Shown here: one piece after another, positions 29,467 through 38,990 of the stretch
How positions within the stretch are numbered: position 1 is the first letter of the stretch
Layout of the letters: every line of letters begins with the position of its first letter
Assembly (NCBI GenBank): GCA_013042915.1
Contig: JABDPF010000086.1
Span: forward strand, 1 to 39,946
Direction of reading: 5' to 3'
Length of the DNA: 39,946 bases
Source of the DNA: Lysobacterales bacterium
Lineage (GTDB): Bacteria; Pseudomonadota; Gammaproteobacteria; Xanthomonadales; SZUA-36
Notes under the pieces: model-generated
The model's input: only the letters and a program-made list of their open reading frames with translations
Told to the model about the DNA's origin: nothing
The model's database searches: none
Program-made: the position numbers and the translations under genes

Positions 29467-31938
29467 TCAGTTGTCCAGCGGCCGCCACACGGTCTTGAGC
29501 AGATCGCCGAACACGCCGGCCGCGGTAACCGCAGCCCCGGCACCGTAACCGCGCAGCACCATGGGGATGGGTTGATAGTACCGCGAGTGGATGACGAGGG
29601 CATTCTCACCGTCGCGGATGGCCCCCAGTGGGCCGTCTTGCGCCACGGCCTCGATCGACACGCGGCAGGCGCCGTCCTCGATGCGAGCCACGTAACGCAG
29701 CACCTTGCGCTCGCCTGCTGCCGCGGCGATGCGCTGTCCGAATTCGGCGTCGTGGCCCCGCAGTGCCTCGATCAGGCCCTCCTGCGCGACCTGTCCCACG
29801 GCGTCCATGGGCACCACCGGCTCCACTGCGATGTCGTCCAGCTCCAGCCGCAGACCCACCTCGCGAGCGATAATCAGCAGTTTTCGCGCAACATCCATGC
29901 CGGACAGGTCGTCGCGTGGATCGGGCTCGGTGTAGCCCAGTTCCATGGCCCGGGCGACTGCCTGCGAGAGCGGCACACCGTCCTCGAGCAGGCCGAAAAT
30001 CATCGATAAGGATCCCGACAGGATTCCCTCGAAGGTATTAAGCTCATCGCCGGACCGGATCAGGCTTTGCAGAGTATCGATAAAAGGCAGGCCCGCGGCG
30101 ACGTTGGTTTCATAGAGGAATTTTCGGAAGTTCCGTTTCTCGGCGTCCCGCATTGCCAGGTAGTACTCGTAGTCGCGGGTGTTGGCCTTCTTGTTGGCTG
30201 CAACGATGTTGTACCCGGCATCCAGGAAACGCACGTACTGGCTGGCCACCTCGCCGTCGGTCGTGCAGTCGATCAGCGTGGGGCTGAGCAGCCCCAGGCG
30301 CTTGCGAATCGCGACGATATCGTCCAGGCCGTAAGGCCGGCCCTCGCGCTCCAGCGCCTCGCGCCAATGGGCAAGGCCGATTGTGTCATCGGCCAGCAAC
30401 AGCCTGTCGCTGCTGGCGATGGCGCGCACCCGGAGGTCCATGTGGTGGGAGGCGAGCGCCTCCTCCTGGCGCTGGAACTGCGCGAGCAACTCGCCGCCCA
30501 CGTTGCCGCAGCCGAGCAACACGACGTCAAAGTGCGTCGAGCGGCCAAAAAACGCAGTGTGGCAGGAACGGGCGGCCGCCTGGGCGTCCTCGCCCATGAC
30601 CACCACGGAAATCGAAAACTCGGTAGAACCCTGCGCGATCACCTCGACATTCACCCCGGCGGTTGAAATCGCGGTCAGGAACCGCGCCGCGATGCCACGC
30701 GCGTGTTTCATCCCCTCGCCGACCAGCGAGATGACCGCCCGGTCGCTGAGCACGTTGATGTCTTCGAGCAGGTCGTGCAGCAACTCGAAATGGAATTCCT
30801 CGCGCAGCGCCCGCAGCGCCTTTTTCTCGTCCACCTGCCGCACGCACAGCGTCAGGCTGTACTCGGACGAGGAATGGACGATCAGCAAGGTAGAAACAGA
30901 AACCCCCGCCAGCGTGCCCATGACGCGCTGGGCCACACCGACGCGCCCGCGCAGAAATCCACCCTGCAAGGTGACGGTCGAAACGCCGTGCAGGTGGGAG
31001 ATGCCCCGAACCGTCTCTGCGCGTTTGGCCTCGCCGTGCACCAGGGTGCCCGGAAGTTCCGGCGCATAAGTATTGCGAACCTGGCAGGGAATGCCCTTGG
31101 CGGCGAGCGGCATCAGCGCCTTGGCCGAAATCACGTTGGCGCCGTAATAGGTGAGCTCCATCGCTTCCTCGTAACTGACTTCCTCGAGGCAGCGGGCGTT
31201 CTTGACGATGCGCGGATCGGCGGTGAAAAACCCGTCGACTTCCTTCCATATCTGGCACAGGCCGGCGCCCGAAGCCGCCGCCATGACGGCCGCGGAATAA
31301 TCGGTGCCGTTGCGGCCGAGCAACTGGATGTCGCCGTTACTGTTGCGCCCGTAAAAGCCGGGCAACACTACCACCTGGCTGTCGCCGGCCAGGCGCTCGC
31401 GAACGCGCGGCACGGCCGCGTCGATGTCGATCAGGGTGTCGAGCCAGTCGTCGTTGGCCGGCGGCAGGATGTCGGTATCGGACCACTCGGCGCGGTAACC
31501 GCGACCTTCGAGCAGGTCCACCATCAGCCGGCTGGAAAAGCCTTCGCCGGTCGCCAGGATGCGCGCTCGGGTTTCCTCAGGGCACTGGCCCAGCAGGCGA
31601 ATGCCCTCGACCATTCGCGACAGCACTTCATCCTGCTCGGAAAGGTATTTGCCGGCCCGGGGGGCGGCGATTCCTTCGGCGGCCAGGGCCTCGAGAATAG
31701 CGCGCTCCCGCCGGATGGCCTCGGCCAGGTGAACGGTGCCGTCTTCACCTTCCATCGAGGTGTCGATTGCAGCCAGCAACAGGTCGGTCACACCCTTGAC
31801 GGCCGACAACACCACGATCACGCGGTACTCGTCGGTATAACCCCCGATGACCGAGGCGCTGGCGTCAAAGCCGCGCAGGTCGGCAAGCGAGGTGCCGCCG
31901 AATTTCTGGACCAGGAGTTGTCTGGGCGTGTTGCTCAT
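29467..31938 (-). CDS. thrA: Bifunctional aspartate kinase / homoserine dehydrogenase I
   Basis: An 823-residue fusion that carries out the first and third steps from aspartate to homoserine. The kinase domain begins VQKFGGTSLADLRGF near residue 8. Two ACT regulatory domains lie about 315-465 (VTLQGGFLRGRVGVAQRVM region and VSLVGEGMKHARGIAARF type motif), which in E. coli bind threonine for feedback. The dehydrogenase begins near 470 with the NADP loop LLGCGNVGGELL (474-485) and has AANKKANT near 580. Length is close to the 820 residues of E. coli ThrA. The ATG shares its A with the asnB stop (TGATG), so the two are translationally coupled. No thr leader peptide precedes it. Confidence 0.96.
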   Translation of the reverse strand: MSNTPRQLLVQKFGGTSLADLRGFDASASVIGGYTDEYRVIVVLSAVKGVTDLLLAAIDTSMEGEDGTVHLAEAIRRERAILEALAAEGIAAPRAGKYLSEQDEVLSRMVEGIRLLGQCPEETRARILATGEGFSSRLMVDLLEGRGYRAEWSDTDILPPANDDWLDTLIDIDAAVPRVRERLAGDSQVVVLPGFYGRNSNGDIQLLGRNGTDYSAAVMAAASGAGLCQIWKEVDGFFTADPRIVKNARCLEEVSYEEAMELTYYGANVISAKALMPLAAKGIPCQVRNTYAPELPGTLVHGEAKRAETVRGISHLHGVSTVTLQGGFLRGRVGVAQRVMGTLAGVSVSTLLIVHSSSEYSLTLCVRQVDEKKALRALREEFHFELLHDLLEDINVLSDRAVISLVGEGMKHARGIAARFLTAISTAGVNVEVIAQGSTEFSISVVVMGEDAQAAARSCHTAFFGRSTHFDVVLLGCGNVGGELLAQFQRQEEALASHHMDLRVRAIASSDRLLLADDTIGLAHWREALEREGRPYGLDDIVAIRKRLGLLSPTLIDCTTDGEVASQYVRFLDAGYNIVAANKKANTRDYEYYLAMRDAEKRNFRKFLYETNVAAGLPFIDTLQSLIRSGDELNTFEGILSGSLSMIFGLLEDGVPLSQAVARAMELGYTEPDPRDDLSGMDVARKLLIIAREVGLRLELDDIAVEPVVPMDAVGQVAQEGLIEALRGHDAEFGQRIAAAAGERKVLRYVARIEDGACRVSIEAVAQDGPLGAIRDGENALVIHSRYYQPIPMVLRGYGAGAAVTAAGVFGDLLKTVWRPLDN

Positions 31939-33602
31939 CAGTAGGCATCCTTGTGAACACTGCGCATCGCGCGGCCGGACGGATCGTTCATTTCCTGCAG
32001 GGCCTTGTCCCAGAGAACGGCCTCGGGTGTGCTGCAGGCCACGGTCGGCCCGCCGGGCACGCACTGCGCCGCCGAGGCCAGCGGGAAGTGCTGTTCGAAA
32101 ACGCTGCGGAACCAGTACGCCTCCTTGGAGGCCGGCGGATTATGGGGAAACCGTCCCCCGGCCCGCGACATCTCGGCGTCGCTGACCTGCTCCTCGGTGA
32201 AATCCCGTACCGCGTCGATCCAGCCGTAGCCCACCCCGTCGGAGAACTGTTCCTTCTGACGCCAGGCGATTTCTTCGGGCAGCAGATCGCTGAACGCCTC
32301 GCGCAGCACGTGCTTCTCGATGCGGCCGTCGACGATCATTTTATCGGCCGGGTTGATGCGCATGGCGGCATCGAGAAATTCCTTGTCCAGGAACGGCACG
32401 CGCGCCTCGATGCCCCAGGCGGCCATGGCCTTGTTCGCGCGCAGGCAGTCGTAACTGTGCAGCCGCGACAGTTTGCGCACCGTCTCTTCGTGGAAGGCGC
32501 GTGCGTCCGGGGCCTTGTGGAAATACAGGTAGCCGCCGAAAATCTCGTCCGCGCCCTCGCCCGACAACACCATCTTGATGCCCATCGCGCGAATTTTGCG
32601 CGCCATCAGGAACATCGGGGTCGCGGCCCGGATGGTCGTGACATCGTAGGTTTCCAGGTGGTAGATCACCTCCTCCAGCGCATCCAGGCCCTCCTGGACG
32701 GTGAAGGTGAACCCGTGGTGGACCGTGCCGATGTGATCGGCGGCGCGCCGGGCGGCGGCCAGGTCGGGCGAGCCTTCCAGGCCGATCGCGAACGAGTGCA
32801 GCCGCGGCCACCAGGCCGGGGCTTCTTCGTGCTCCTCGACCCGCATCGCGGCGTGCCTGGCGGCCAGCGCCGCGGTGATGGACGAATCCAGCCCCCCTGA
32901 CAGCAACACGCCGTAGGGCACATCGGTCATCAGGTGGCTGACCACCGCGTCCTCGAGGGCCAGGCGCAGCGCATCGCGGTCCGTGGTGGCCTCGCGCACG
33001 TTCTCGAAATCTTCCCAGTCGCGCCGGTACCAGCGGAGAGGCGCTTCCTGGCCGCTGCACCAGTAGTGCCCCGGGGGAAACTCGTGGACCTGGTTGCAGA
33101 CCTCCATCAGGGCCTTCATCTCGGACGCCACATACAACTGGCCGTTGGCGTCGTGGCCGTAATACAACGGAATGATGCCGATCGGATCGCGCGCCATCAT
33201 CCAGAAATCGGCGTCCTCGTCGTAGAGGCAGAAGGCGTACATGCCGCTCAACTGGTCAAGAAAATCCGTACCCATCTCGCGGTACAGCGGCAGGATCACC
33301 TCGCAGTCGGATTGCGTGCGGAACGCGTAGCGGCCCTCGAAACGGTCGCGAATGGCCTGGTGGTTGTAGATTTCGCCGTTGACGGCCAGGGACTGGCGCC
33401 CGTCTTCCGACAACAGGGGCTGGGCGCCGGTATTGACATCCACGATTGACAGGCGCTCGTGCGCGAGCACCGCCGACCCGGCCACGTGCACGCCGCTCCA
33501 GTCGGGGCCTCGGTGACGCAGCAGGCGTGACTGGCGCAACGCCATCTTGCGGACCGTTTCCAGGTCCTGGCGTATTTCCAATACGCCGAAAATCGAACAC
33601 AT
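31938..33602 (-). CDS. asnB: Asparagine synthase B (glutamine-hydrolysing)
   Basis: A 554-residue enzyme, the same length as E. coli AsnB. It makes asparagine from aspartate, glutamine and ATP. Cys2 (MCSIFG) is the glutaminase nucleophile, and RHRGPDWSG and VNGEIYNH complete that domain. The synthetase domain has the PP-loop YGVLLSGGLDSS near residue 225-236 and LSGEGADEIFGGY near 340. It opens the operon asnB-thrA-thrB-thrC-TPP enzyme, which puts two aspartate-consuming branches under one promoter. AAGGAGAC lies 12 bases before the ATG. Regulation by asparagine or threonine is not visible. Confidence 0.95.
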   Translation of the reverse strand: MCSIFGVLEIRQDLETVRKMALRQSRLLRHRGPDWSGVHVAGSAVLAHERLSIVDVNTGAQPLLSEDGRQSLAVNGEIYNHQAIRDRFEGRYAFRTQSDCEVILPLYREMGTDFLDQLSGMYAFCLYDEDADFWMMARDPIGIIPLYYGHDANGQLYVASEMKALMEVCNQVHEFPPGHYWCSGQEAPLRWYRRDWEDFENVREATTDRDALRLALEDAVVSHLMTDVPYGVLLSGGLDSSITAALAARHAAMRVEEHEEAPAWWPRLHSFAIGLEGSPDLAAARRAADHIGTVHHGFTFTVQEGLDALEEVIYHLETYDVTTIRAATPMFLMARKIRAMGIKMVLSGEGADEIFGGYLYFHKAPDARAFHEETVRKLSRLHSYDCLRANKAMAAWGIEARVPFLDKEFLDAAMRINPADKMIVDGRIEKHVLREAFSDLLPEEIAWRQKEQFSDGVGYGWIDAVRDFTEEQVSDAEMSRAGGRFPHNPPASKEAYWFRSVFEQHFPLASAAQCVPGGPTVACSTPEAVLWDKALQEMNDPSGRAMRSVHKDAY

Positions 33603-33705
33603 GCGGGGTCGTCTCCTTTAATCCGGGCGGTGCATCGCGTGGTGCCCCGTTACACGCTGTACGTCCGCGGAGCGCTGCCCTCTTGAGACCGCGCCCAAAC
33701 CGCCA

Positions 33706-33734
33706 ATACTACGTGCTATGCAGGCCCCCGCCAA
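33706..33734 (-). promoter_or_regulatory. Sigma70-like promoter of the asnB-thrABC operon
   Basis: On the minus strand TTGGCG (33734-33729), 17-base spacer, TAGTAT (33711-33706). It would give a leader of about 97 bases. No obvious attenuator or leader peptide with Thr or Ile codons was seen in that leader. Confidence 0.55.
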
Positions 33735-33786
33735 GACCTCTGCAGGCGCCCCGTGCCGGGTTGCCCACCGGCGGATTTGACCTCGC

Positions 33787-36700
33787 TCAACCCGCCCCGT
33801 GCGCCCGGTACTCGAAGGCGTAATACACCACCGGGATGACGATGAGCGTGAGCAGCGTGGAAACCAGGATGCCAAAAATCAGGCTGACCGCCAAGCCGCT
33901 GAAGATCGGATCGTCCAGGATGAAAAATGCGCCCGCCATGGCGGCAATACCGGTCAGGGCGATCGGCCGGGTCCGGACCGCGCCGGCCTTGACCACCGCG
34001 TCGGCCAGGTTAGAGCCGGCGTCGACCTCCTGGCGGATGAAATCCACCAGCAGGATCGAATTGCGCACGATGATTCCGGCCAGCGCGATCATGCCGATCA
34101 TCGAGGTGGCCGTGAACTGCGCCCCCAGCAGCGCATGGCCCGGAAGGATACCGATCAGAGTCAGCGGGATGGGCGCCATGATCACCAGCGGCACCCGGTA
34201 GGAATGAAACTGCGCGACCACCAGAAGATAGATCAGGATCAGGCCGACCGCGTAGGCCAGCCCCATATCGCGAAACGTCTCGTACGTGATCTGCCACTCC
34301 CCGTCCCACTTGAGGCTGGGCAGCCACGGCTCCGGCGGCTGGCGGATGAAGAACTGCGTGATGCCGTCGGGTTCGCCGGCCTCGGGCAGGGCGCCCGCAA
34401 TGGCCGCCATGCCGTACAGCGGGCTGTCGAGGTCGCCGCTGAGATCGCCCGTCACCATCACCATCGGCAGCAGGTCCTTGTGGTAAATCGCCTGTTCACG
34501 GGTGGTCTGGCTGAACCGGGCCACCTCGGACAGCGGCACCAGTTCGCCACTGGCGTTGCGGACGCGCAGATGGGCAATCACGTCGGGATCGGCCTTTTCG
34601 CCCTCGTCCAGTTCCAGGCGTATCGGCACGGGGCGGCGGCTGGTTTCGGTGTGCAGGTAAGACACGTCCTCGCCACCGATGGCCGTGGCGATGGCGCTGG
34701 CGATATGGGACTGGCTGACGCCGAGGCGGGCGGCGCGAGCCCGGTCCACTGACACCAGCAGGCGCGGTTGCGGCGCTTCGAGCGTGTCGTCGACGTCAAC
34801 AATGTCCTCGGTGCTCTCGAACATCGCCCGAACCTGGCGCGCGGTTTGCTCGCGTTCATCGGGGGTCGCACCGTAAATCTCGGCCACCAATGGCGCGATT
34901 ACCGGCGGACCCGGCGGCACTTCGACGACCTTCACGTTGGCCCCAAAGCGCTCACCGATGGCCTGCAGGGGGGCACGGACCGCCATTGCGATCTCGTGGC
35001 TCTTGCGATCGCGCTCGGACTTATCGACCAGGTTGACCTGGATGTCACCTTGGTGCGGTTCGGAGCGCAGGTAGTACTGGCGCACGAGGCCGTTGAAATT
35101 GATGGGCGCCGAAGCTCCGGCGTAGGTCTGATAGTCGCTGACCTCCAGCACCTCGGTCAGGGCCAGCCCCAACTCGTCCAGCACCCGCTGGGTGCGTTCC
35201 ACCGGCGTGCCCTCGGGCATGTCGACAATCACCTGGAATTCAGACTTGTTGTCGAAGGGCAGCATCTTGAGCACCACCCACTGCACGCCAACCAGGGCGA
35301 TCGACAGGGTAATCAGCGCCAGCACCACGGCCAGCATGGCCAGGCGGCGGCCCCGGCCCTCGCGACCATTCAGGAAGGGCCGCAACTGCGTGTCGAACCG
35401 GCGGTAGAGCCATTGGTAGAGCCTGTCGTCCTGTTCACCATCGTGTGTAGCATCATGATTGGCCTGCCCGGCCTGGCGCTGGAACGCCCGGTAAAACAGC
35501 CAGGGTGTGAACACGAAGGCCACGAACAGGGAAATCAGCATACCCATGCTGGCGTTGATCGGGATCGGCGCCATGTAGGGACCCATCAGCCCACTGACGA
35601 AGGCCATCGGTAATAGTGCAGCGATGACCGTGAAAGTGGCCAATATCGTCGGGCCACCGACTTCGTCGACCGCGATCGGGATTGATTTGAGCAGCGGCAG
35701 CCTGGAGATGTGCATGTGCCGATGGGCGTTTTCCACCACCACGATGGCGTCGTCCACCAGGATGCCGATTGAGAAGATCAGCGCAAACAACGACACGCGG
35801 TTGAGCGTGAAACCGTAGGCCCAGGAGGCGAACAGGGTGACGGCGAGGGTGATGATCACGGCCGCGCCGACCACCGCGGCTTCGCGCCGGCCGAGCGCCA
35901 GCCAGACCAGCGCGATCACCGACAGGGTGGCGAAAATCAGCTTCTTGATCAGGGTTTTCGCCTTGTCGTCGGCGGTGGCGCCGTAATTTCGTGTAATGGT
36001 CGCATACATGCCGTCGGGGACCAGTGCGCCCTGCAACTGCTCGAAGCGGGCGATAACCGCGTCGGCCACGTCCACCGCGTTGGTGCCGGGCTTCTTGGCC
36101 ACGGCCATGGTTACGGCCGGATGGACCGTGCCGGCCGGCAGGCCGGCTTCGTTGGCCGGACCCAGCCCGAAGCTGACCCGGGATTCGGGCAGGTCGGGGC
36201 CGAGGCTGACGATTGCGACGTCGCGCAGGAAGACCGGCCGGCCCTCGTCCTTTATCCCGACGACCAGCTCCGCCACCTCCTCGGGTGTGGTCAGGAAGGT
36301 TCCGGCCTGCACCAGGATCTCCTCGTTGCCGGAGGCGAACGAGCCGGCGTCGAACGAGGCGTTGGCGCTGGCCAGCGCGCCGCGCAACTGCTGCAGGTCG
36401 ATGTCGTAACCCGATAGCTTGCCGGGATCGAGCCGCACGCTGACCACGCGGTCCGGCCCTCCAACGGTGTCGATGTCCCGCGTGCCGGGCACGCGCTGCA
36501 GCTCAGTCTCGATGGTGTGGGCGACGCGACGCAACTCGTGCGCCCCGACGGTGGGGTTCTCGCTCCACAGGGTGCCGGTCACGATAGGCACGTCATCGAT
36601 GCCGCGCGGCTTGATCAGGGCCGGCATCACGCCGATGTTCTGTGGCATCCAGTCCTGGTTGGAGTAAACGGCGTTGTACAGACGCACGATGGCCTCGTCG

Positions 36701-37044
36701 CGCGGCTCGCCGACCTCGAACTGGACGGTCAGGATGCTGTTGCCGGGGCGTGAAACCGAATAGATGTGCTCCACGCCGTCGATCTCCGAGAGAATGCGCT
36801 CCATCGGCGTGCTGACCAGCTGCTCCACCTCCGGTGCCGAAGCGCCCGGATAGGCGATGAAGACATTGGCGAAGGTCACGTCGATTTGCGGCTCTTCCTC
36901 GCGCGGAGTGACCAGCACCGCGAACAGCCCCAGCAACAGGCCGACCAGCGCCAGAAGCGGCGTAATCTCGGTCTGCAGGAATCGGCGGGCCAGCGAGCCC
37001 GAAACGCCTAGTGGCGGGCCCGAGTCCGGCTTGCGATCGCTCAT
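33787..37044 (-). CDS. RND efflux permease (AcrB/HAE-type inner-membrane pump)
   Basis: A 1085-residue RND pump driven by proton flow. The first helix is followed by VTPREEEPQIDVTFANVFIAYPGASAPEVE, split here into the conserved 'REEEPQ' and 'YPGAS' elements. TM4 has the proton-relay ISIGILVDDAIVVVEN-type motif near residue 410 (SIGILVDDAIVVVEN). There are about twelve helices in two repeats with two large periplasmic loops, and QWVVLKMLPFDNKSEFQV opens the second half. It belongs to the broad HAE-type group with 'PREEEPQI'; the substrate is unknown. I start at the ATG of MSDRKP, which has GGAG ten bases upstream; an in-frame GTG four codons earlier directly follows the adaptor stop. No outer-membrane channel gene is in the window. 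Confidence 0.93.
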   Translation of the reverse strand: MSDRKPDSGPPLGVSGSLARRFLQTEITPLLALVGLLLGLFAVLVTPREEEPQIDVTFANVFIAYPGASAPEVEQLVSTPMERILSEIDGVEHIYSVSRPGNSILTVQFEVGEPRDEAIVRLYNAVYSNQDWMPQNIGVMPALIKPRGIDDVPIVTGTLWSENPTVGAHELRRVAHTIETELQRVPGTRDIDTVGGPDRVVSVRLDPGKLSGYDIDLQQLRGALASANASFDAGSFASGNEEILVQAGTFLTTPEEVAELVVGIKDEGRPVFLRDVAIVSLGPDLPESRVSFGLGPANEAGLPAGTVHPAVTMAVAKKPGTNAVDVADAVIARFEQLQGALVPDGMYATITRNYGATADDKAKTLIKKLIFATLSVIALVWLALGRREAAVVGAAVIITLAVTLFASWAYGFTLNRVSLFALIFSIGILVDDAIVVVENAHRHMHISRLPLLKSIPIAVDEVGGPTILATFTVIAALLPMAFVSGLMGPYMAPIPINASMGMLISLFVAFVFTPWLFYRAFQRQAGQANHDATHDGEQDDRLYQWLYRRFDTQLRPFLNGREGRGRRLAMLAVVLALITLSIALVGVQWVVLKMLPFDNKSEFQVIVDMPEGTPVERTQRVLDELGLALTEVLEVSDYQTYAGASAPINFNGLVRQYYLRSEPHQGDIQVNLVDKSERDRKSHEIAMAVRAPLQAIGERFGANVKVVEVPPGPPVIAPLVAEIYGATPDEREQTARQVRAMFESTEDIVDVDDTLEAPQPRLLVSVDRARAARLGVSQSHIASAIATAIGGEDVSYLHTETSRRPVPIRLELDEGEKADPDVIAHLRVRNASGELVPLSEVARFSQTTREQAIYHKDLLPMVMVTGDLSGDLDSPLYGMAAIAGALPEAGEPDGITQFFIRQPPEPWLPSLKWDGEWQITYETFRDMGLAYAVGLILIYLLVVAQFHSYRVPLVIMAPIPLTLIGILPGHALLGAQFTATSMIGMIALAGIIVRNSILLVDFIRQEVDAGSNLADAVVKAGAVRTRPIALTGIAAMAGAFFILDDPIFSGLAVSLIFGILVSTLLTLIVIPVVYYAFEYRAHGAG

Positions 37045-37056
37045 CTTCGTCTCCAC

Positions 37057-38127
37057 TCAGCCGCGAGAACCCAAAAGGGCCCGGCGTGCCGCGTCGCCGT
37101 CGCTTACCACCTCCTCGCCCGGCTCCAGCCCGGCCAGCACCATCAGGCGTCCATCGGGCAGTTGGCGCCCCAGCCTGACCTGGCGCAAACGGGGCGTACC
37201 GTCCTCGCGCCGCACGTAGACGCCGGTCAACTCGCTGCGCCGAACGACCGCCGTTGCGGGCACCAGCAGCGCCTCTTCCTTGTCGGTCAGGAAGCGCACC
37301 TTCACCCACATGCCCGGGTAGATTCCATGCTGGCCCTCGGGCAGCCCCAGGCGCGCGCGAAAGGTGTGGGTCGTCGCCTCGGCATACGGGAAGATCCGGA
37401 TGTCCTGCGCTGCGATGCTGTCGCCATCGGGCAGGTCAATCCAGGCCTCACCGCCGCTGCGTAAGGCGCCGATGTCCTGCTGCGGCACGTCCAGCACTAT
37501 CCGCAGGTGCTCCAGCGACAGCCCGGTCATCAACGGCGTGCCCGGCGTCGCCATCTCACCGAGCTCCACGTGCCGCTCCACGACGATTCCGGCAAACGGG
37601 GCTCGCACAATCGTGTTCTCGAAACGCTCGCGCGTCCCCAGTAAGGCGCCCCCGGTGGATTCGACGCGCGCACGGGCGGACTGCAGGTCGGCTGTGGATC
37701 CGTCCATGTCAGCCTGGGAAATACGTTCCTGGCTGTGCAACTGGCGAATACGCTCGTGGTTGGCCTCAGCTTGCTCGAGTCTTGCCCGCGCTTCGCGGTC
37801 CGCCGCCTCGGCCTGCTTCAGGTCCGCCGCGGCCTGCTGATCGCGAAAGCGCACGATGAGGTCACCCCGCTCGACATAATCGTCGACGTCGAATGGAAGT
37901 TCCTCGATACGGGCCGCGACCTGCGAGGACACGGTGGAACGGCGCTCGGCTTCGACGAGGCCGTCGAAGACGCGTTCGCGCGGCACCCATTCGGTGTTGA
38001 CGGTCAGGGTGGAAAGATCACTGGCACAGGCTCCGCCGGCCACGAAGACCGCGATCCAAACCAGCACGAACGACGCCCTCACCACCGGACGGCGGTGATC
38101 AGACGCTGAAAAGCTGCCGTTGCGCAT
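37057..38127 (-). CDS. RND efflux periplasmic adaptor (membrane fusion protein)
   Basis: A 356-residue adaptor. The N-terminus has a long basic leader (MRNGSFSASDHRRPVVR) and a hydrophobic helix to about residue 36, likely a signal peptide ending near GGACA. The barrel and lipoyl halves flank an alpha-hairpin of about residues 90-170 (QAEAADREARARLEQAEANH ... STADLQSARARVEST). The lipoyl return segment is ENTIVRAPFAGIVVERHV. It links the RND pump to an outer-membrane channel. The ATG used has GGGAG eight bases before it; a longer frame upstream lacks one. Its stop is followed at once by the permease gene, so the two are coupled. Confidence 0.92.
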   Translation of the reverse strand: MRNGSFSASDHRRPVVRASFVLVWIAVFVAGGACASDLSTLTVNTEWVPRERVFDGLVEAERRSTVSSQVAARIEELPFDVDDYVERGDLIVRFRDQQAAADLKQAEAADREARARLEQAEANHERIRQLHSQERISQADMDGSTADLQSARARVESTGGALLGTRERFENTIVRAPFAGIVVERHVELGEMATPGTPLMTGLSLEHLRIVLDVPQQDIGALRSGGEAWIDLPDGDSIAAQDIRIFPYAEATTHTFRARLGLPEGQHGIYPGMWVKVRFLTDKEEALLVPATAVVRRSELTGVYVRREDGTPRLRQVRLGRQLPDGRLMVLAGLEPGEEVVSDGDAARRALLGSRG

Positions 38128-38203
38128 AGCGCTCCCATTCTTGCTCGAAAACTTACATGAATCCATCATCGGAGAGTCAGGCTGAATGAACCGAGCCCAC
38201 AGA

Positions 38204-38219
38204 ATTAGAACATTCTAAT
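38204..38219. promoter_or_regulatory. 16-bp palindromic operator before the RND operon
   Basis: ATTAGAA and TTCTAAT are perfect seven-base inverted repeats around a CA centre. They overlap the -10 box of the RND promoter. The form suits a TetR- or MarR-type dimer repressor. No such regulator gene lies next to it; the nearest in this window are MarR proteins more than 19 kb away. Confidence 0.55.
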
Positions 38220-38241
38220 ATATGTGGGCCCGGGCGAACAA
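38212..38241 (-). promoter_or_regulatory. Promoter of the RND adaptor-permease operon
   Basis: On the minus strand TTGTTC (38241-38236), 18-base spacer, TAGAAT (38217-38212). Transcription would start about 80 bases before the adaptor ATG. Confidence 0.5.
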
Positions 38242-38298
38242 GCATTGCCCGCGATCATGGGGCAAAGGGGAGTCGCTGGCGAACGTGTGATCCGAACC

Positions 38299-38973
38299 CT
38301 ACTGCTTGGATTCGTCCAGGGCGTCACGCAGCGTTTCTGCCCATCTTCTCAGGATACGTTTAGAGGCGGCCGCGTTGGAAGCCGGGTTGGACCACATGAA
38401 CATGTGCGATGACGACCCATCGCTCTGTCGATCCAGCGCCTTCGCGATCAGGTCGCCGGTAAGGGAATCGTAGAGCTCTATGTACAGCGACATAGCGCCC
38501 GCAGATTGCGTGTAGGTCTGGGTGTTACTGGGCGTGGAGATATCCGGCGCATTGGGATCGAGGTCGATGATGGCCGGCCTGACCAGCAATACGCTTTCGC
38601 CCGTATCCTCGGTGACCTGGTAACCGCCGTCCGTGAGCACCTGGGAGAAAACGGCTCCGAACTCCTTGGCCATCTTGGTTTTCATCCTCTCGATGTCCCG
38701 TTTTTTCACACTCATCGACAGTGAAGAGGCAGAGCGACGCTGATCTCTCGCCCAGTTCTTCTTGAAGGCAACGTAGGGTTCCATCAGATTGACGCTGTCG
38801 TAGACCGACAGGTCAGCGCCGGGTTCTGCATACACGATGGCCAGCTTGGAATCTTTTACCCGCTGCAACCCCTCCACGGTAACCTCGGGAAGCGTTTCGG
38901 TTTTGGCGAGCGCGCTCGTTGCACCCACGCAAGCGATTAAAGTGAGGACGATAAGCCTGAATGTTGTTTTCAT
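38299..38973 (-). CDS. DUF3313 family exported protein
   Basis: A 224-residue periplasmic or membrane-attached protein. The signal peptide is MKTTFRLIVLTLIACVGATSALA; no lipobox Cys follows, unlike many DUF3313 lipoproteins. The mature part has the family's AIVYAEPGADLSVYDSVNLM near residue 45, and later SAGAMSLYIELYDSLTGDLIAKALD, a strand pair common to this fold. Function is unknown. I start at the second ATG, which has GGAG nine bases before it; an ATG five codons earlier is two bases after the DUF481 stop. It lies directly downstream of the DUF481-like gene and is co-transcribed with it. Confidence 0.8.
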   Translation of the reverse strand: MKTTFRLIVLTLIACVGATSALAKTETLPEVTVEGLQRVKDSKLAIVYAEPGADLSVYDSVNLMEPYVAFKKNWARDQRRSASSLSMSVKKRDIERMKTKMAKEFGAVFSQVLTDGGYQVTEDTGESVLLVRPAIIDLDPNAPDISTPSNTQTYTQSAGAMSLYIELYDSLTGDLIAKALDRQSDGSSSHMFMWSNPASNAAASKRILRRWAETLRDALDESKQ

Positions 38974-38990
38974 CTTCGAATGCTCCATGG

